The notes below the pieces were generated by a model. That model searched no databases. It saw only the letters and a list, made by a program, of their open reading frames with translations, and was not told where the DNA came from. From the NCBI GenBank assembly GCA_002084765.1, contig NBMB01000004.1, forward strand, positions 54,742 to 118,741: a stretch of DNA of 64,000 bases, in the 5' to 3' direction. Of this stretch, positions 47,660-55,423 are shown piece after piece; position 1 is the first letter of the stretch; the number at the start of each line of letters is the position of its first letter. Made by a program: the position numbers and the translations under genes. Source of the stretch: Candidatus Cloacimonetes bacterium 4572_55 (GTDB lineage Bacteria; 4572-55).

Positions 47660-48706
47660 ATGAAACGATTTTTGCAATTTGTTTTGGCTCTCATTATCTT
47701 TACAACACTCGGTCAAGCCGCGGCGCAGACCGACGATATTTACGCAATCGTGGATGGAAATACCGCGACGATCCACCACGACGCCACGGAACGCAACTGC
47801 GGTTCCATATTTGTCATGGATGTGCAGACCGTCGATAATCTGATTACTGTGACAGAAGTTGATACAGGGATGTTGGCGTATTGCATCTGTATTTTCGACC
47901 TATCGGTGACGATCGGTCCGTTAGACCCAGGGACCTACGCGGTCGATATTTATAGCACGGACGCACCTGACGGCTATTGTTGGGGATCGACCGAGTTCAC
48001 GGTTGGAGGCGCGCAGCTTCTGGATCAGTTTGAATCCGATTGCCAAGCCGCTCGCGACGACAGTTCCTCGATTGAGATCGACGTCCAGGGGGATAACATG
48101 ACGCTGATCTGGGAGACCCCGATGATCAACTGCTGCATAATCCCGGAATGGGGCGGCGATCTCCAGGCGGACACTTTTTATGTGACAATGACCGACGTAG
48201 GTCCTCCTTGCGACTGCATCTGCCCTTTTACCCTGAGCGCCACATTCGGACCATTTGATCCGGGGACTTATACCCTGGATTTTTGGAACGGATACTACGG
48301 ATACCCCAGTTTCACGATCTCCGAATCTGCGGCGCGGGATAGCAATCTTGTCGTTGATCAATATCAAAGCGACTGCTATCATATTGTCGATATTGAGGAT
48401 ACAGAACCGGGCGCGCAATCGTTGGTTGATTTTAGCCTGTATCCAGCAGAGCCAAATCCCTTCAACCAAAGCACGACCATCGGTTTCCATCTAACGGAAT
48501 CGACAACGGTCTCGCTTCGCGTGTTCGACATAAGCGGGCGGCTGATCAATCGGCTGATCGATGAGAAATCTCGTTCCGCGGGAGAGCATAAAATTCGCTG
48601 GGACGGAACCAATTCCCAAGGAGAGAGAGTCGGCAGCGGCGTATATGTCTATCAATTGCAGACCCGCGACCAGGTCGAATCCAAGCGGATGATTTTGATG
48701 AAATAA
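47660..48706 (+). CDS. secreted cysteine-rich two-repeat protein, type IX signal
   Basis: 348 residues. A signal peptide ends AAAQ. Two homologous domains of about 105 residues follow; each contains a cysteine-rich C-x-C motif and the shared pattern FxLSxTxGPxDPGTYxxD (AYCICIFDLSVTIGPLDPG and CDCICPFTLSATFGPFDPG). The end is a complete type IX tail (PAEPNPFNQSTTIGF ... GSGVYVYQLQTRD ... RMILMK). The domain is not one I can name; the paired cysteines may form disulfides or bind metal. AAGGAG precedes the ATG. Confidence 0.8.
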   Translation: MKRFLQFVLALIIFTTLGQAAAQTDDIYAIVDGNTATIHHDATERNCGSIFVMDVQTVDNLITVTEVDTGMLAYCICIFDLSVTIGPLDPGTYAVDIYSTDAPDGYCWGSTEFTVGGAQLLDQFESDCQAARDDSSSIEIDVQGDNMTLIWETPMINCCIIPEWGGDLQADTFYVTMTDVGPPCDCICPFTLSATFGPFDPGTYTLDFWNGYYGYPSFTISESAARDSNLVVDQYQSDCYHIVDIEDTEPGAQSLVDFSLYPAEPNPFNQSTTIGFHLTESTTVSLRVFDISGRLINRLIDEKSRSAGEHKIRWDGTNSQGERVGSGVYVYQLQTRDQVESKRMILMK

Positions 48707-48714
48707 GGATCGTT

Positions 48715-49272
48715 ATGACGCCAGAAAAATCGCTCGGAAACAAAATGAAACGGATTGTGGTACTCGGAACCAGCGGATCGGGGAAAACTACGCTCGCCCG
48801 AGACATCTCCGAAAAACTGGAGATACCTCATATCGAGATGGACAGAATTTATTGGCGACCAAACTGGTGTCCCCCGCCAGAAAAGGAGTTCCGAGCCTCT
48901 GTTCAGGAAGCCGTGCAGGGCGAAAGTTGGGTGCTTGACGGAAATTATAGCAGAATGAGAGATATTATATGGATCCGAGCGACAACCTTGATCTGGCTGG
49001 ATTATTCATTCCCGCTTGTGCTGTGGCGGTCAATCAGCCGCACAGTCAAGCGGATATATAGCGGGGAAGAACTGTATGCCGGGAACCGAGAGACCTTCCG
49101 GCAGTCCTTTCTCAGCCGAGATTCGATCATTCTCTGGACTCTCAAGACCTATTTTCGCCGAAAACGGGAATATCCGATTTTGTTTGAAGATCCGAAATTT
49201 CAACATCTGGATAAGATCCGATTTCAAAAGCCGATCGAGGCGGGACGATTTGTTAAAAATTTGCCCACTTGA
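48715..49272 (+). CDS. adenylate kinase/FlaR-like P-loop kinase
   Basis: 185 residues with a Walker A loop (VLGTSGSGKTTLA), then HIEMDRIYWRPNW, WVLDGNYSRMR and LIWLDYSFPLVLWR, the pattern of the small P-loop proteins annotated as topology modulation protein FlaR or adenylate kinase-like. Their substrate is not known. AAGGA stands 6 bases before the ATG at 48715; a second start is at 48745. Its last 59 bases are duplicated downstream. Confidence 0.8.
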   Translation: MTPEKSLGNKMKRIVVLGTSGSGKTTLARDISEKLEIPHIEMDRIYWRPNWCPPPEKEFRASVQEAVQGESWVLDGNYSRMRDIIWIRATTLIWLDYSFPLVLWRSISRTVKRIYSGEELYAGNRETFRQSFLSRDSIILWTLKTYFRRKREYPILFEDPKFQHLDKIRFQKPIEAGRFVKNLPT

Positions 49273-49383
49273 GGTCTATCTTGGATTATTCGTTATTATG
49301 GAGTTCGAAGATTAAGATTTGAATATCTGGATAAGATCCGATTTCAAAAGCCGATCGAGGCGGGACGATTTGTTAAAAATTTG
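49205..49383 (+). repeat. 59-bp duplication of the kinase 3' end, 120-bp spacing
   Basis: Bases 49205-49263, the last coding part of the kinase, are repeated without change at 49325-49383, exactly 120 bases on. The bases before each copy are also loosely alike. Between the copies lies GGATTATTCGTTATTATGG, which resembles the start of the dispersed repeat at 19931. The second copy has no start and is not a gene. Confidence 0.95.
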
Positions 49384-49390
49384 AATTCGA

Positions 49391-49443
49391 TCCGCAGATT
49401 ACGCTGATTACCACAGATTAAGAATTGATAATTAAAGAGTTAT
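49391..49443 (+). repeat. dispersed GCAGATTA repeat, copy B
   Basis: TCCGCAGATTACGCTGATTA, then CACAGATTA and AGAATTGATAATTAAAGAGT: close to copy A at 19960-20021. As with copy A, an open frame begins directly at its end, and here its last AAAGAG may serve as the ribosome site of the HisD-like gene. Confidence 0.85.
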
Positions 49444-50875
49444 GCCTACTACAATATCGAAGTTACCCTTTACCCTTTATTACCATTTGGATTGTCATAT
49501 GCCACAATTCGATCTATTTGGAAAACCGACCCCTATCCCAGGCGAGTTGGAATATCATAGTCGATTGATCCCGATTATCGACTTACGAGACGCTGATCAA
49601 AGTGAGTTTGAGAAAAAGATACGATCGTGGCGGATCGCCTCACCGCCGGACCCGACTCTCTTGAAAAAAGTTTTGGAGACAATCGACGCGGTTCAAGAAT
49701 TCGGAGATCGCGGTTTTTTGGAGATGATCGCCAAACAGGAAAGGGGCGATATTGCCTCCGTCGACTCGGTTGATGATCTGATACTCTTTCCCGAACAACT
49801 TCAGCGGATGCCCGAGTATTCGGATAAGAAGTTTATAAAAGCTATTCGTATCGCTATACAAAATATTTCTATGTTCCATATCAAGCAACATCAAGAGTCG
49901 TGGTTTATCGAAGACGAGGAAACCGGCGTCCGTTTAGGTCAGCGGGTCACGCCGATGGACTCGATCGCTGTGTTATGGACAGGACTCCATCCAATTGAGT
50001 TGATTATGAATACGATTCCGGCAAAACTTGCCGGTGTCGAACGGATCGTGATAGCGATTGAATCCGAGGAGCGGACATTAAGTTCGTTGGCACTCGCCGT
50101 GATCCACGAATTGAATCCAGACGAAGTTATCCTGTCGGGAGGAGCTCCGGTTGTCGCCGCGCTGGCAGTCGGCACAGAAACCATTCCACGAGTTGATAAG
50201 ATCGTTGGCGTCGGAGATGTGGAAGCACAGCTTGCCAAACAGTTGTTATCTGGTCAAGTCGGAATCGACTCCTTCAGCAGTTGCCGCGAGATGGTCATTG
50301 TCGGGGATCAGGGGATCGATCCACATATTCTCGCTGCCGATATGCTGGCTCAGTGCGAATATTCTGATCTATCGGGATTAATTTTATTCTTAACTTCTGA
50401 TTCGACAGTATCTTCCACGATCGAGCAACTTCAATCGCAATTAAATCAGATGGGAAATGCCGCGTCTCTGATGGAGACGTTAAGACGCCGGACATTGATC
50501 GTTTTGGTCAATGAAGCCGGTCAAGCCGCGCCCTGGATAAACGAGATCGCACCGCAATATGTGCATCTTATGATTGAGGAAGCGGATCGATCCGCGAAAA
50601 TGATTCGTAATGCCGGAACAATTTTGATCGGCGAATACTCATCGGAGGCAATCGGCACTTTTGTGGCGGGTCCCAATCTCAATGTGCCTGCAATGGGCAG
50701 GGCGCGCTTTCAATCCCCTCTCGGCATTGACGATTTTTTGCATCACGCCAATATAATTCATTTGACTCGACGGAAAATCGAAGACCTGAGTCGGACAGCC
50801 GAAACGATTCTGGCGAAAGAAGGGTTTCCCGCTCATATCCAATCGCTCCGGCACCGTCTCCAAAAAAGTGAATGA
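49442..50875 (+). CDS. histidinol dehydrogenase paralogue without catalytic residues
   Basis: 477 residues aligning throughout with HisD (IDLRDADQSEFEKKI; VILSGGAPVVAALAVGTETIPRVDKIVGVG; AADMLAQCEYSD; FVAGPNLNVPAMGRARFQSPLG; EGFPAHIQSLRHR). HisD oxidises histidinol to histidine with zinc. Compared with E. coli, the catalytic Glu326-His327 reads Gln-Tyr (APQY), zinc ligand His262 is Tyr, Asp360 is Thr and the histidine of GPNH is Leu; Gln259 and the last His remain. It is therefore unlikely to be a dehydrogenase and may be a binding or regulatory protein. The N-terminus is uncertain: ATG at 49442 abuts the repeat, ATG at 49499 is the alternative. No his genes adjoin it. Confidence 0.75.
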   Translation: MPTTISKLPFTLYYHLDCHMPQFDLFGKPTPIPGELEYHSRLIPIIDLRDADQSEFEKKIRSWRIASPPDPTLLKKVLETIDAVQEFGDRGFLEMIAKQERGDIASVDSVDDLILFPEQLQRMPEYSDKKFIKAIRIAIQNISMFHIKQHQESWFIEDEETGVRLGQRVTPMDSIAVLWTGLHPIELIMNTIPAKLAGVERIVIAIESEERTLSSLALAVIHELNPDEVILSGGAPVVAALAVGTETIPRVDKIVGVGDVEAQLAKQLLSGQVGIDSFSSCREMVIVGDQGIDPHILAADMLAQCEYSDLSGLILFLTSDSTVSSTIEQLQSQLNQMGNAASLMETLRRRTLIVLVNEAGQAAPWINEIAPQYVHLMIEEADRSAKMIRNAGTILIGEYSSEAIGTFVAGPNLNVPAMGRARFQSPLGIDDFLHHANIIHLTRRKIEDLSRTAETILAKEGFPAHIQSLRHRLQKSE

Positions 50876-51030
50876 TTTTTCGATGATCCCGCGAAAATTT
50901 GGAATTTATTAGCCTCACCTGCATTATTCATAATCCTCGGGGAACCATAGGTCTCAGATGCTTGATATTTAATGGGTTAGATTCGATTTTAACGACATTT
51001 CCAAGAGAACTCAGTTTTTATGAAAATTTC

Positions 51031-51128
51031 AGAACCCTTATTTGGGCTGACTCTGCGCGCTCTGTGACTCTGTTGCGAATATAGTGAAATGCGCGCAAAA
51101 GCTCGGTTTTCCTGAAGAAAATTTGGCA
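51031..51128 (-). repeat. 98-bp dispersed repeat, copy 2 (inverted partner at 20030-20128)
   Basis: The reverse complement of this stretch is nearly the same as 20030-20128. It lies between the HisD-like and HU genes with no gene over it, which shows that the sequence is a non-coding repeat and not a conserved protein start. Confidence 0.85.
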
Positions 51129-51254
51129 GACAGAAACCGAAAAAACGCTATTTTTTCTATGTTAAGAAATGTCAATCCTTTTAGTTCAATTCATAGTTCT
51201 TTTTGATCGTAATGATGGATTAAATTGCCCGTATCTTTCAAAGGAGATTCGTAG

Positions 51255-51620
51255 ATGTCAAACACTGGAAATACCGCTAATAAAAATAAAGATGGCCGAA
51301 AGCATGAAACGGTCACAAAGCGCGATATAATCGTATTAGTGAGTGAGAAAACTGGAAGTAAAAAAAAGGTTGTGGCACCGATTGTCGAGAAAATTTTTGA
51401 GGCAATGAAGGAAAGCCTTGAAGCAGAAAAAAGGATCGAGATTCGGGGTTTTGGCGTTTTTGATGTAAAGTGTTATAAAGCCAAACCCGCGAGAAATCCA
51501 CGCACAGGAGAAGAGGTTTTTGTAGAGGCTCATAAAAAACCATTCTTTAAGCCAGGTAAAGAGCTGAAAGCGCGGGTCAACGCCACGAAAAAAGACGTTG
51601 CTCCGATAGAAGAATCTTAG
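51255..51620 (+). CDS. HU/IHF-family DNA-binding protein
   Basis: 121 residues. The HU core runs from about residue 20 to 110: VTKRDIIVLVSEKTG, then RIEIRGFGVFDVK, the DNA-binding arm KPARNPRTGEEV, and KPFFKPGKELK. Both ends are extended and charged compared with the usual 90 residues. It bends and packs DNA. AAGGAGA precedes the ATG by about 6 bases. A hairpin follows. Confidence 0.93.
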   Translation: MSNTGNTANKNKDGRKHETVTKRDIIVLVSEKTGSKKKVVAPIVEKIFEAMKESLEAEKRIEIRGFGVFDVKCYKAKPARNPRTGEEVFVEAHKKPFFKPGKELKARVNATKKDVAPIEES

Positions 51621-51635
51621 AAAACTTGAATCATT

Positions 51636-51692
51636 CGGCTTTCCGACCCATCGTCCTTTCAATTGAAAAAAGATTTTATGGTCGGTAAGCCG
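51636..51692 (+). terminator. long-loop hairpin after the HU gene
   Basis: Arms 51636-51648 and 51680-51692 match over 13 bases with one mismatch, around a 31-base A/T-rich loop. No T-run follows, so it may be a processing or stability element rather than a classic terminator. Confidence 0.4.
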
Positions 51693-51748
51693 CTCATTCG
51701 TTCATAGCCGCGCCGCTTCAAAAAAAACGAGAAGTTCGCCTTCGTAAC

Positions 51749-51886
51749 TCAAGATATAACCGTTGGGGTCAAAGAAAGACCGGTGATCCAATCTGGAATG
51801 GCTGTTTTTTGATACCGTTTTTCAACTTCATAGATCGCCAATTTGATGCGTGATATACGCCTGTTCAGGGGATTCGTTTGTAGCAA
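51749..51886 (-). other. possible 45-residue ORF or gene remnant
   Basis: In the space between HU and the kinase, a minus-strand frame starts with TTG at 51886, has GGGAGGG 7 bases upstream and runs 45 residues, rich in Arg, Lys and Ile (SRIKLAIYEVEKRYQKTAIP). A second minus frame overlaps it and ends near 51702 (SFFDPNGYILSYEGE). Both read protein-like, so this may be a decayed gene or a dispersed element. Nothing else was seen in 51693-51983. Confidence 0.25.
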
Positions 51887-51983
51887 ATAATATCCCTCCC
51901 GCCTGGGACAGTTGAACCGACCAGGTTTTGCTCAAGAGGGAAGCCTCTCAGACACAAATGCTTTCTAAAAATAGGAATCCGAC

Positions 51984-54146
51984 ATGAAAAGAACCAAACT
52001 GGACAAGGAAGAGTTAGACAACGCCATGAATCTGGCTGTGGAGTTCGCACAGGGAAAAAACCGAGGCGGAGCACTGAGGAAGTTCTTCCTACATGGATTC
52101 AGGAACGTGATCATGCCGGGATGGTGGTATTGCCAGACAGCCCGAGAGATCGTGGAAAAGGGATGTCTAACAGGAAAAATGTATCCCCCGGATTCAATTA
52201 AAAAACTGGCTTTTTTGATCGGTCCCGCTCTTTGGTACGCCCTGGCTATCGCTGAATCTGACGCGGGTAACGAGGCGGGATGTCGTCGTGTGCTGGAAGG
52301 AATTGTCAAGAGCTTTGAATTTATCCACATAGGCGTGTTCAATTATCTGAAAAAAAGCCGCCCCCCAAAAGAAATCAAATCCTTTAATGTGGATATTCTC
52401 GATCCCCTGATCCCTCTATTTCCCAATTACAAGAAAACCGATGCACAACGCGGAAGCGAGATATGGAAGTTGATACGGGAAGATCGCGTGATTGAAGCGT
52501 TCCAAAAGTTGACACAGCTGACTGATCCGGGCGTAGAGCCAGATCGACACTTAATTTGGAAAATATTCAACAAACTCGCTGAACAGAGAAAAATTATAGA
52601 GCTGATCGAATACTCCCGTTGGCGGAGTCTCCATAACTACCCGCTAAATGTTAAGGATGCGAGCATCCTGATAAACGCCGCGATAAAAAAGAATGATCCT
52701 TCTATGTGTCGGAATGCTATTGAATTTGTTGAAAATATCCATGTGAAGCCAGATGTAATCCTGTATAGTGTGATGATCGACGCTTATGGCAAGTCCGGGG
52801 ATGTAGAGTCCGCGCAACGGACGTTTGACGAGATGATTGAAAAGGGTCTCACGCCCGGGGTTATCCAATACGGCGCGGCGTTGATCGACGCTTATGGCAA
52901 GTCTGGGGATCCCGAAACTGGAGAGGAGAAGTTCAGGAATCTTCCCCCAGAAATGGAAATTTCCGATGAGGAGTTGGCTCGATTTTTTAATCTGATGATT
53001 CGCGGGTATGCGCAATTCGATTCGGTCAAGGATGCAAACCGTCTGAAAGAGGAGATGGTCAATCTCGGACTTTCTCCAGATCAATATACCTTAGGATCGC
53101 TCAACAATCTTTATGACAGAACTCGGTATATGGAATCGGATACTTACGCAGTGCGTCCCAAATCCGCGGAAGAGTGGAAGGAGCTTGCGATTCTGTACGA
53201 CGATATTATCCATGAATTGAACCAGCCCGTTGCGGCTATCGGGGCTCGGTCACGGGCAGCGTTGAATCATTTAAAAAAGAAAAATTTTGAGAAAGCGGAA
53301 GGGGCATTGGTAGAATTGCGAGCTTCGGTGAAAAATTTGGGAAATCGTTTGAGATTTTATAAAGACAGCGACAAAGAGGATGTCGTTATGGGATCGGATG
53401 TGGGTCCAAAATCCGCGGAAGAACGGAAGGAGCTTGCGATTCTGTACGACGATATTATCCATGAATTGAACCAGCCCGTTGGGGCTATCGGGAACCAGTC
53501 ACGGGCAGCGTTGAATCATGTAAAAAAGAAAAATTTTGATAACGCGGAAAAGGCATTGGTAAAATTGCGAGCTTCGGTGAAAAAATTGGGAAATCGTTTG
53601 GGACTTTATAAAGCCTTACAACACAGCGACAAAAAGGATGTCGTTGTGGTGAGCGATATCATCCAAGAGGTGCTGCAGATGTTGGAGACGCAGATAAAAA
53701 AAGCGAAAGTTACACCTGAGATAAGAATCTATGACAAAAACAAGTGGAACCGCCCGCTTTATCTGCATGGTGACCCCTTCCATTATCGGCTGGCGATCCG
53801 AGCCTTGATCCATAATGCAATACAAGCCTGTTCAAAAAAAGACGTCTTGCCCGGGCGGAAAAAAGTGATTGTCCGCGCGCAATACAGCCCTTCTCGCAGT
53901 CACTTTTCTACTGGCTGGATTGATATTTATGTTCGGGATCTGGGCAATGGCATTCCTGAAGAGCATCGGGAGAGTATATTTAAACGCGGCTTTACCACAA
54001 AGAAGGGGAGGGGTCTGGGTCTGGGCTTGAGCCTGGCTCAATCTGTTGCGGATCAATATCAGGGCTGGCTCAGGCTTGAGGAAGATATTGAGTTTGGCGC
54101 GGAATTCTGGCTCCGTTTTCCAGCGGGTCAACCGGAAAATAAATAA
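51984..54146 (+). CDS. soluble histidine kinase with PPR repeats and duplicated phospho-acceptor domain
   Basis: 720 residues with no membrane helix. Residues 1-170 are helical and unassigned. About 175-375 hold 35-residue pentatricopeptide-type repeats, clearest at VILYSVMIDAYGKSGD...MIEKGLTP (from about 258) and VIQYGAALIDAYGKSGD. Two nearly identical HisKA-like domains follow, each with YDDIIHELNQPV; the acceptor histidines are His410 and His493, 83 residues apart. An HATPase_c domain (about 565-715) has the N-box HNAIQA (Asn611), DLGNGIP and the GRGLGLGLSL lid. PPR proteins bind RNA in eukaryotic organelles and are rare in bacteria. A receiver and a PIN protein follow at once. I infer an RNA-sensing kinase; the ligand is unproven, and the repeats could instead bind protein like TPRs. 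Confidence 0.85.
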   Translation: MKRTKLDKEELDNAMNLAVEFAQGKNRGGALRKFFLHGFRNVIMPGWWYCQTAREIVEKGCLTGKMYPPDSIKKLAFLIGPALWYALAIAESDAGNEAGCRRVLEGIVKSFEFIHIGVFNYLKKSRPPKEIKSFNVDILDPLIPLFPNYKKTDAQRGSEIWKLIREDRVIEAFQKLTQLTDPGVEPDRHLIWKIFNKLAEQRKIIELIEYSRWRSLHNYPLNVKDASILINAAIKKNDPSMCRNAIEFVENIHVKPDVILYSVMIDAYGKSGDVESAQRTFDEMIEKGLTPGVIQYGAALIDAYGKSGDPETGEEKFRNLPPEMEISDEELARFFNLMIRGYAQFDSVKDANRLKEEMVNLGLSPDQYTLGSLNNLYDRTRYMESDTYAVRPKSAEEWKELAILYDDIIHELNQPVAAIGARSRAALNHLKKKNFEKAEGALVELRASVKNLGNRLRFYKDSDKEDVVMGSDVGPKSAEERKELAILYDDIIHELNQPVGAIGNQSRAALNHVKKKNFDNAEKALVKLRASVKKLGNRLGLYKALQHSDKKDVVVVSDIIQEVLQMLETQIKKAKVTPEIRIYDKNKWNRPLYLHGDPFHYRLAIRALIHNAIQACSKKDVLPGRKKVIVRAQYSPSRSHFSTGWIDIYVRDLGNGIPEEHRESIFKRGFTTKKGRGLGLGLSLAQSVADQYQGWLRLEEDIEFGAEFWLRFPAGQPENK
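53157..53616 (+). repeat. in-gene tandem duplication, 249-bp period
   Basis: Bases from about 53157 to 53365 are repeated from about 53406 to 53616 with few changes; identical words are 249 bases apart, which keeps the frame. The duplicated unit encodes the phospho-acceptor helix pair of the kinase. High nucleotide identity indicates a recent event. Confidence 0.92.
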
Positions 54147-54202
54147 AAATAAGCGTATATTCTTGGTTAGGAACTTCATTATCTCATAAAAGGAGAGAAA
54201 AA

Positions 54203-54688
54203 ATGAGAGTAATTATTGTTGACGATGAGGTAGATTTTGGAGAGAGTCTACAAGATATGATTGAAAGCGAAGGCTATGAAGTGGATTTTTACTGCTCGAT
54301 TCATTCGGCACAAGAGGCACTTTCCAGCTTAGAAGAGCCGATCGTTGTGATATCAGACCATGATTTCGGCGGGATAGAGGTGGGTTATGATTTTTGCAAG
54401 TGGCTTCGGGAGAAGCATCCGTTCGGTCTGCTATTGCCTATCATCTATCTGACAGGGCGAGGGAGCGACAAAGATTATTTGAATCAGCAGCAAGAAAGCC
54501 CTTTTAATCATCCAAATGCGTTTATTTCTAAGGATCAACTCTCTTCGGATGATGACTTACTGCCGGATATTTTGAGCCGCTATTCTAAGGGATTCGAGCA
54601 AATTCAGGAGCTGTTTGAGAATCAGAGCGCGCGCCAGGCTCTGATAGGATTCAAAGACATGGAGCCGATAGATTATGAACTTAATTAA
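54203..54688 (+). CDS. single-domain response regulator receiver
   Basis: 161 residues. The receiver has the acidic pair Asp7-Asp8, phospho-acceptor Asp52 (VVISDHDFGG), Thr84 (YLTGRG) and Lys110 (FISKDQL), all in the expected places. About 45 C-terminal residues are helical and carry no DNA-binding domain. It begins 56 bases after the kinase stop with AAAGGAGAG in front, and its end overlaps the PIN gene by 14 bases. It is the obvious target of the PPR kinase; with no output domain it probably acts by binding a partner, most simply the PIN protein. Confidence 0.9.
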   Translation: MRVIIVDDEVDFGESLQDMIESEGYEVDFYCSIHSAQEALSSLEEPIVVISDHDFGGIEVGYDFCKWLREKHPFGLLLPIIYLTGRGSDKDYLNQQQESPFNHPNAFISKDQLSSDDDLLPDILSRYSKGFEQIQELFENQSARQALIGFKDMEPIDYELN

Positions 54689-55262
54689 AACGCTTCCGGT
54701 TTATCTGTTCGACACCAGCGGTCTCATAGACTTTGCCCTGAGGCGAACGGCAAACCATGAGGATCTGGTAACGATATTGGAAGAGGAGGGGCAATATCTC
54801 TACCACCCGATCACTCTGGCGGAGTTGGCGCAATATTATCACAAAAAAATCTGGAACCCAAGTTTGCCCGATAAAAAGGTCAAGGAGGGTATAAGCATGC
54901 GTCGTCTTCTTGTCTCCACGCTCTACAATCATTGCAAAAAGAGGGATCCGGAGAAATCACTTCTGTCTGGCAGACTTTTTCTGCCCTGCCCCATCACCTT
55001 CCTGATGTTCAGTCGGGTCGCGCATCAGCGGTCTTGTCCTGAGTATCTCTGTAAATCGGGAGATCGATGCACAGTTGTCTGCAATATGGTCGATCATCTG
55101 ATTCTCGGCGCGGCGGAATATCTGGCAAGCAAAAAGTTTTCAGTTACGTTTGTTTCCGGCGATAAAATGCAGCTCGCTGCCGCTGCCCGTCTGAGAGTCG
55201 GCTGGATTTATTCAAAAGACCCGGGTCGAAAAAATCCGTTTCAGTGGAAAAAATGCCCATAA
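54675..55262 (+). CDS. PIN-domain putative ribonuclease with cysteine cluster
   Basis: 195 residues with the four acidic PIN positions: Asp13 (YLFDTSGLID), Glu50 (TLAELAQYY), Asp140 (NMVDHLILGAA) and Asp163 (VSGDKMQL). PIN domains cleave single-stranded RNA with magnesium. Unlike VapC toxins (about 130 residues) it has an insert of about 60 residues containing four cysteines (121, 126, 132, 136) that could bind zinc or form an iron centre. There is no VapB-like antitoxin; instead the gene overlaps the receiver gene by 14 bases, so the two are made together. I infer that the receiver controls this nuclease. Confidence 0.75.
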   Translation: MNLIKTLPVYLFDTSGLIDFALRRTANHEDLVTILEEEGQYLYHPITLAELAQYYHKKIWNPSLPDKKVKEGISMRRLLVSTLYNHCKKRDPEKSLLSGRLFLPCPITFLMFSRVAHQRSCPEYLCKSGDRCTVVCNMVDHLILGAAEYLASKKFSVTFVSGDKMQLAAAARLRVGWIYSKDPGRKNPFQWKKCP

Positions 55263-55360
55263 TTTTGTGAACTCTGTGCTTCCCCAAATATCGCTATTTA
55301 AATTTCATTTTACAGCACCCTCCTTTCGATTTCTAAATTTTCGCTATAACACAAATATAA

Positions 55361-55400
55361 CAAAAAAAATCCCGAAGGCTGAAGCCTCCGGGATTTTTTT
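55361..55400. terminator. bidirectional terminator
   Basis: An 11-12 bp stem (ATCCCGAAGGCT with AGCCTCCGGGAT, one mismatch) around a 3-4 base loop is flanked by A-runs on the left and T-runs on the right, so it works for both the PIN operon from the left and the giant secreted protein gene from the right. Confidence 0.92.
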
Positions 55401-55423
55401 CATGCAAGAGATTGCGTGCTTAC

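Noticed and set aside
51984..54146. Kinase repeats as ordinary TPRs
   Set aside because: The 35-residue period and the V-x-x-Y-x-x-x-I-D-A-Y-G-K-S-G-D pattern fit PPR better than the 34-residue TPR, though the first half is too weak to exclude mixed repeats.
54675..55262. PIN gene as a VapC toxin of a VapBC pair
   Set aside because: No small antitoxin gene adjoins it; its overlap partner is a receiver, and it is longer than VapC.
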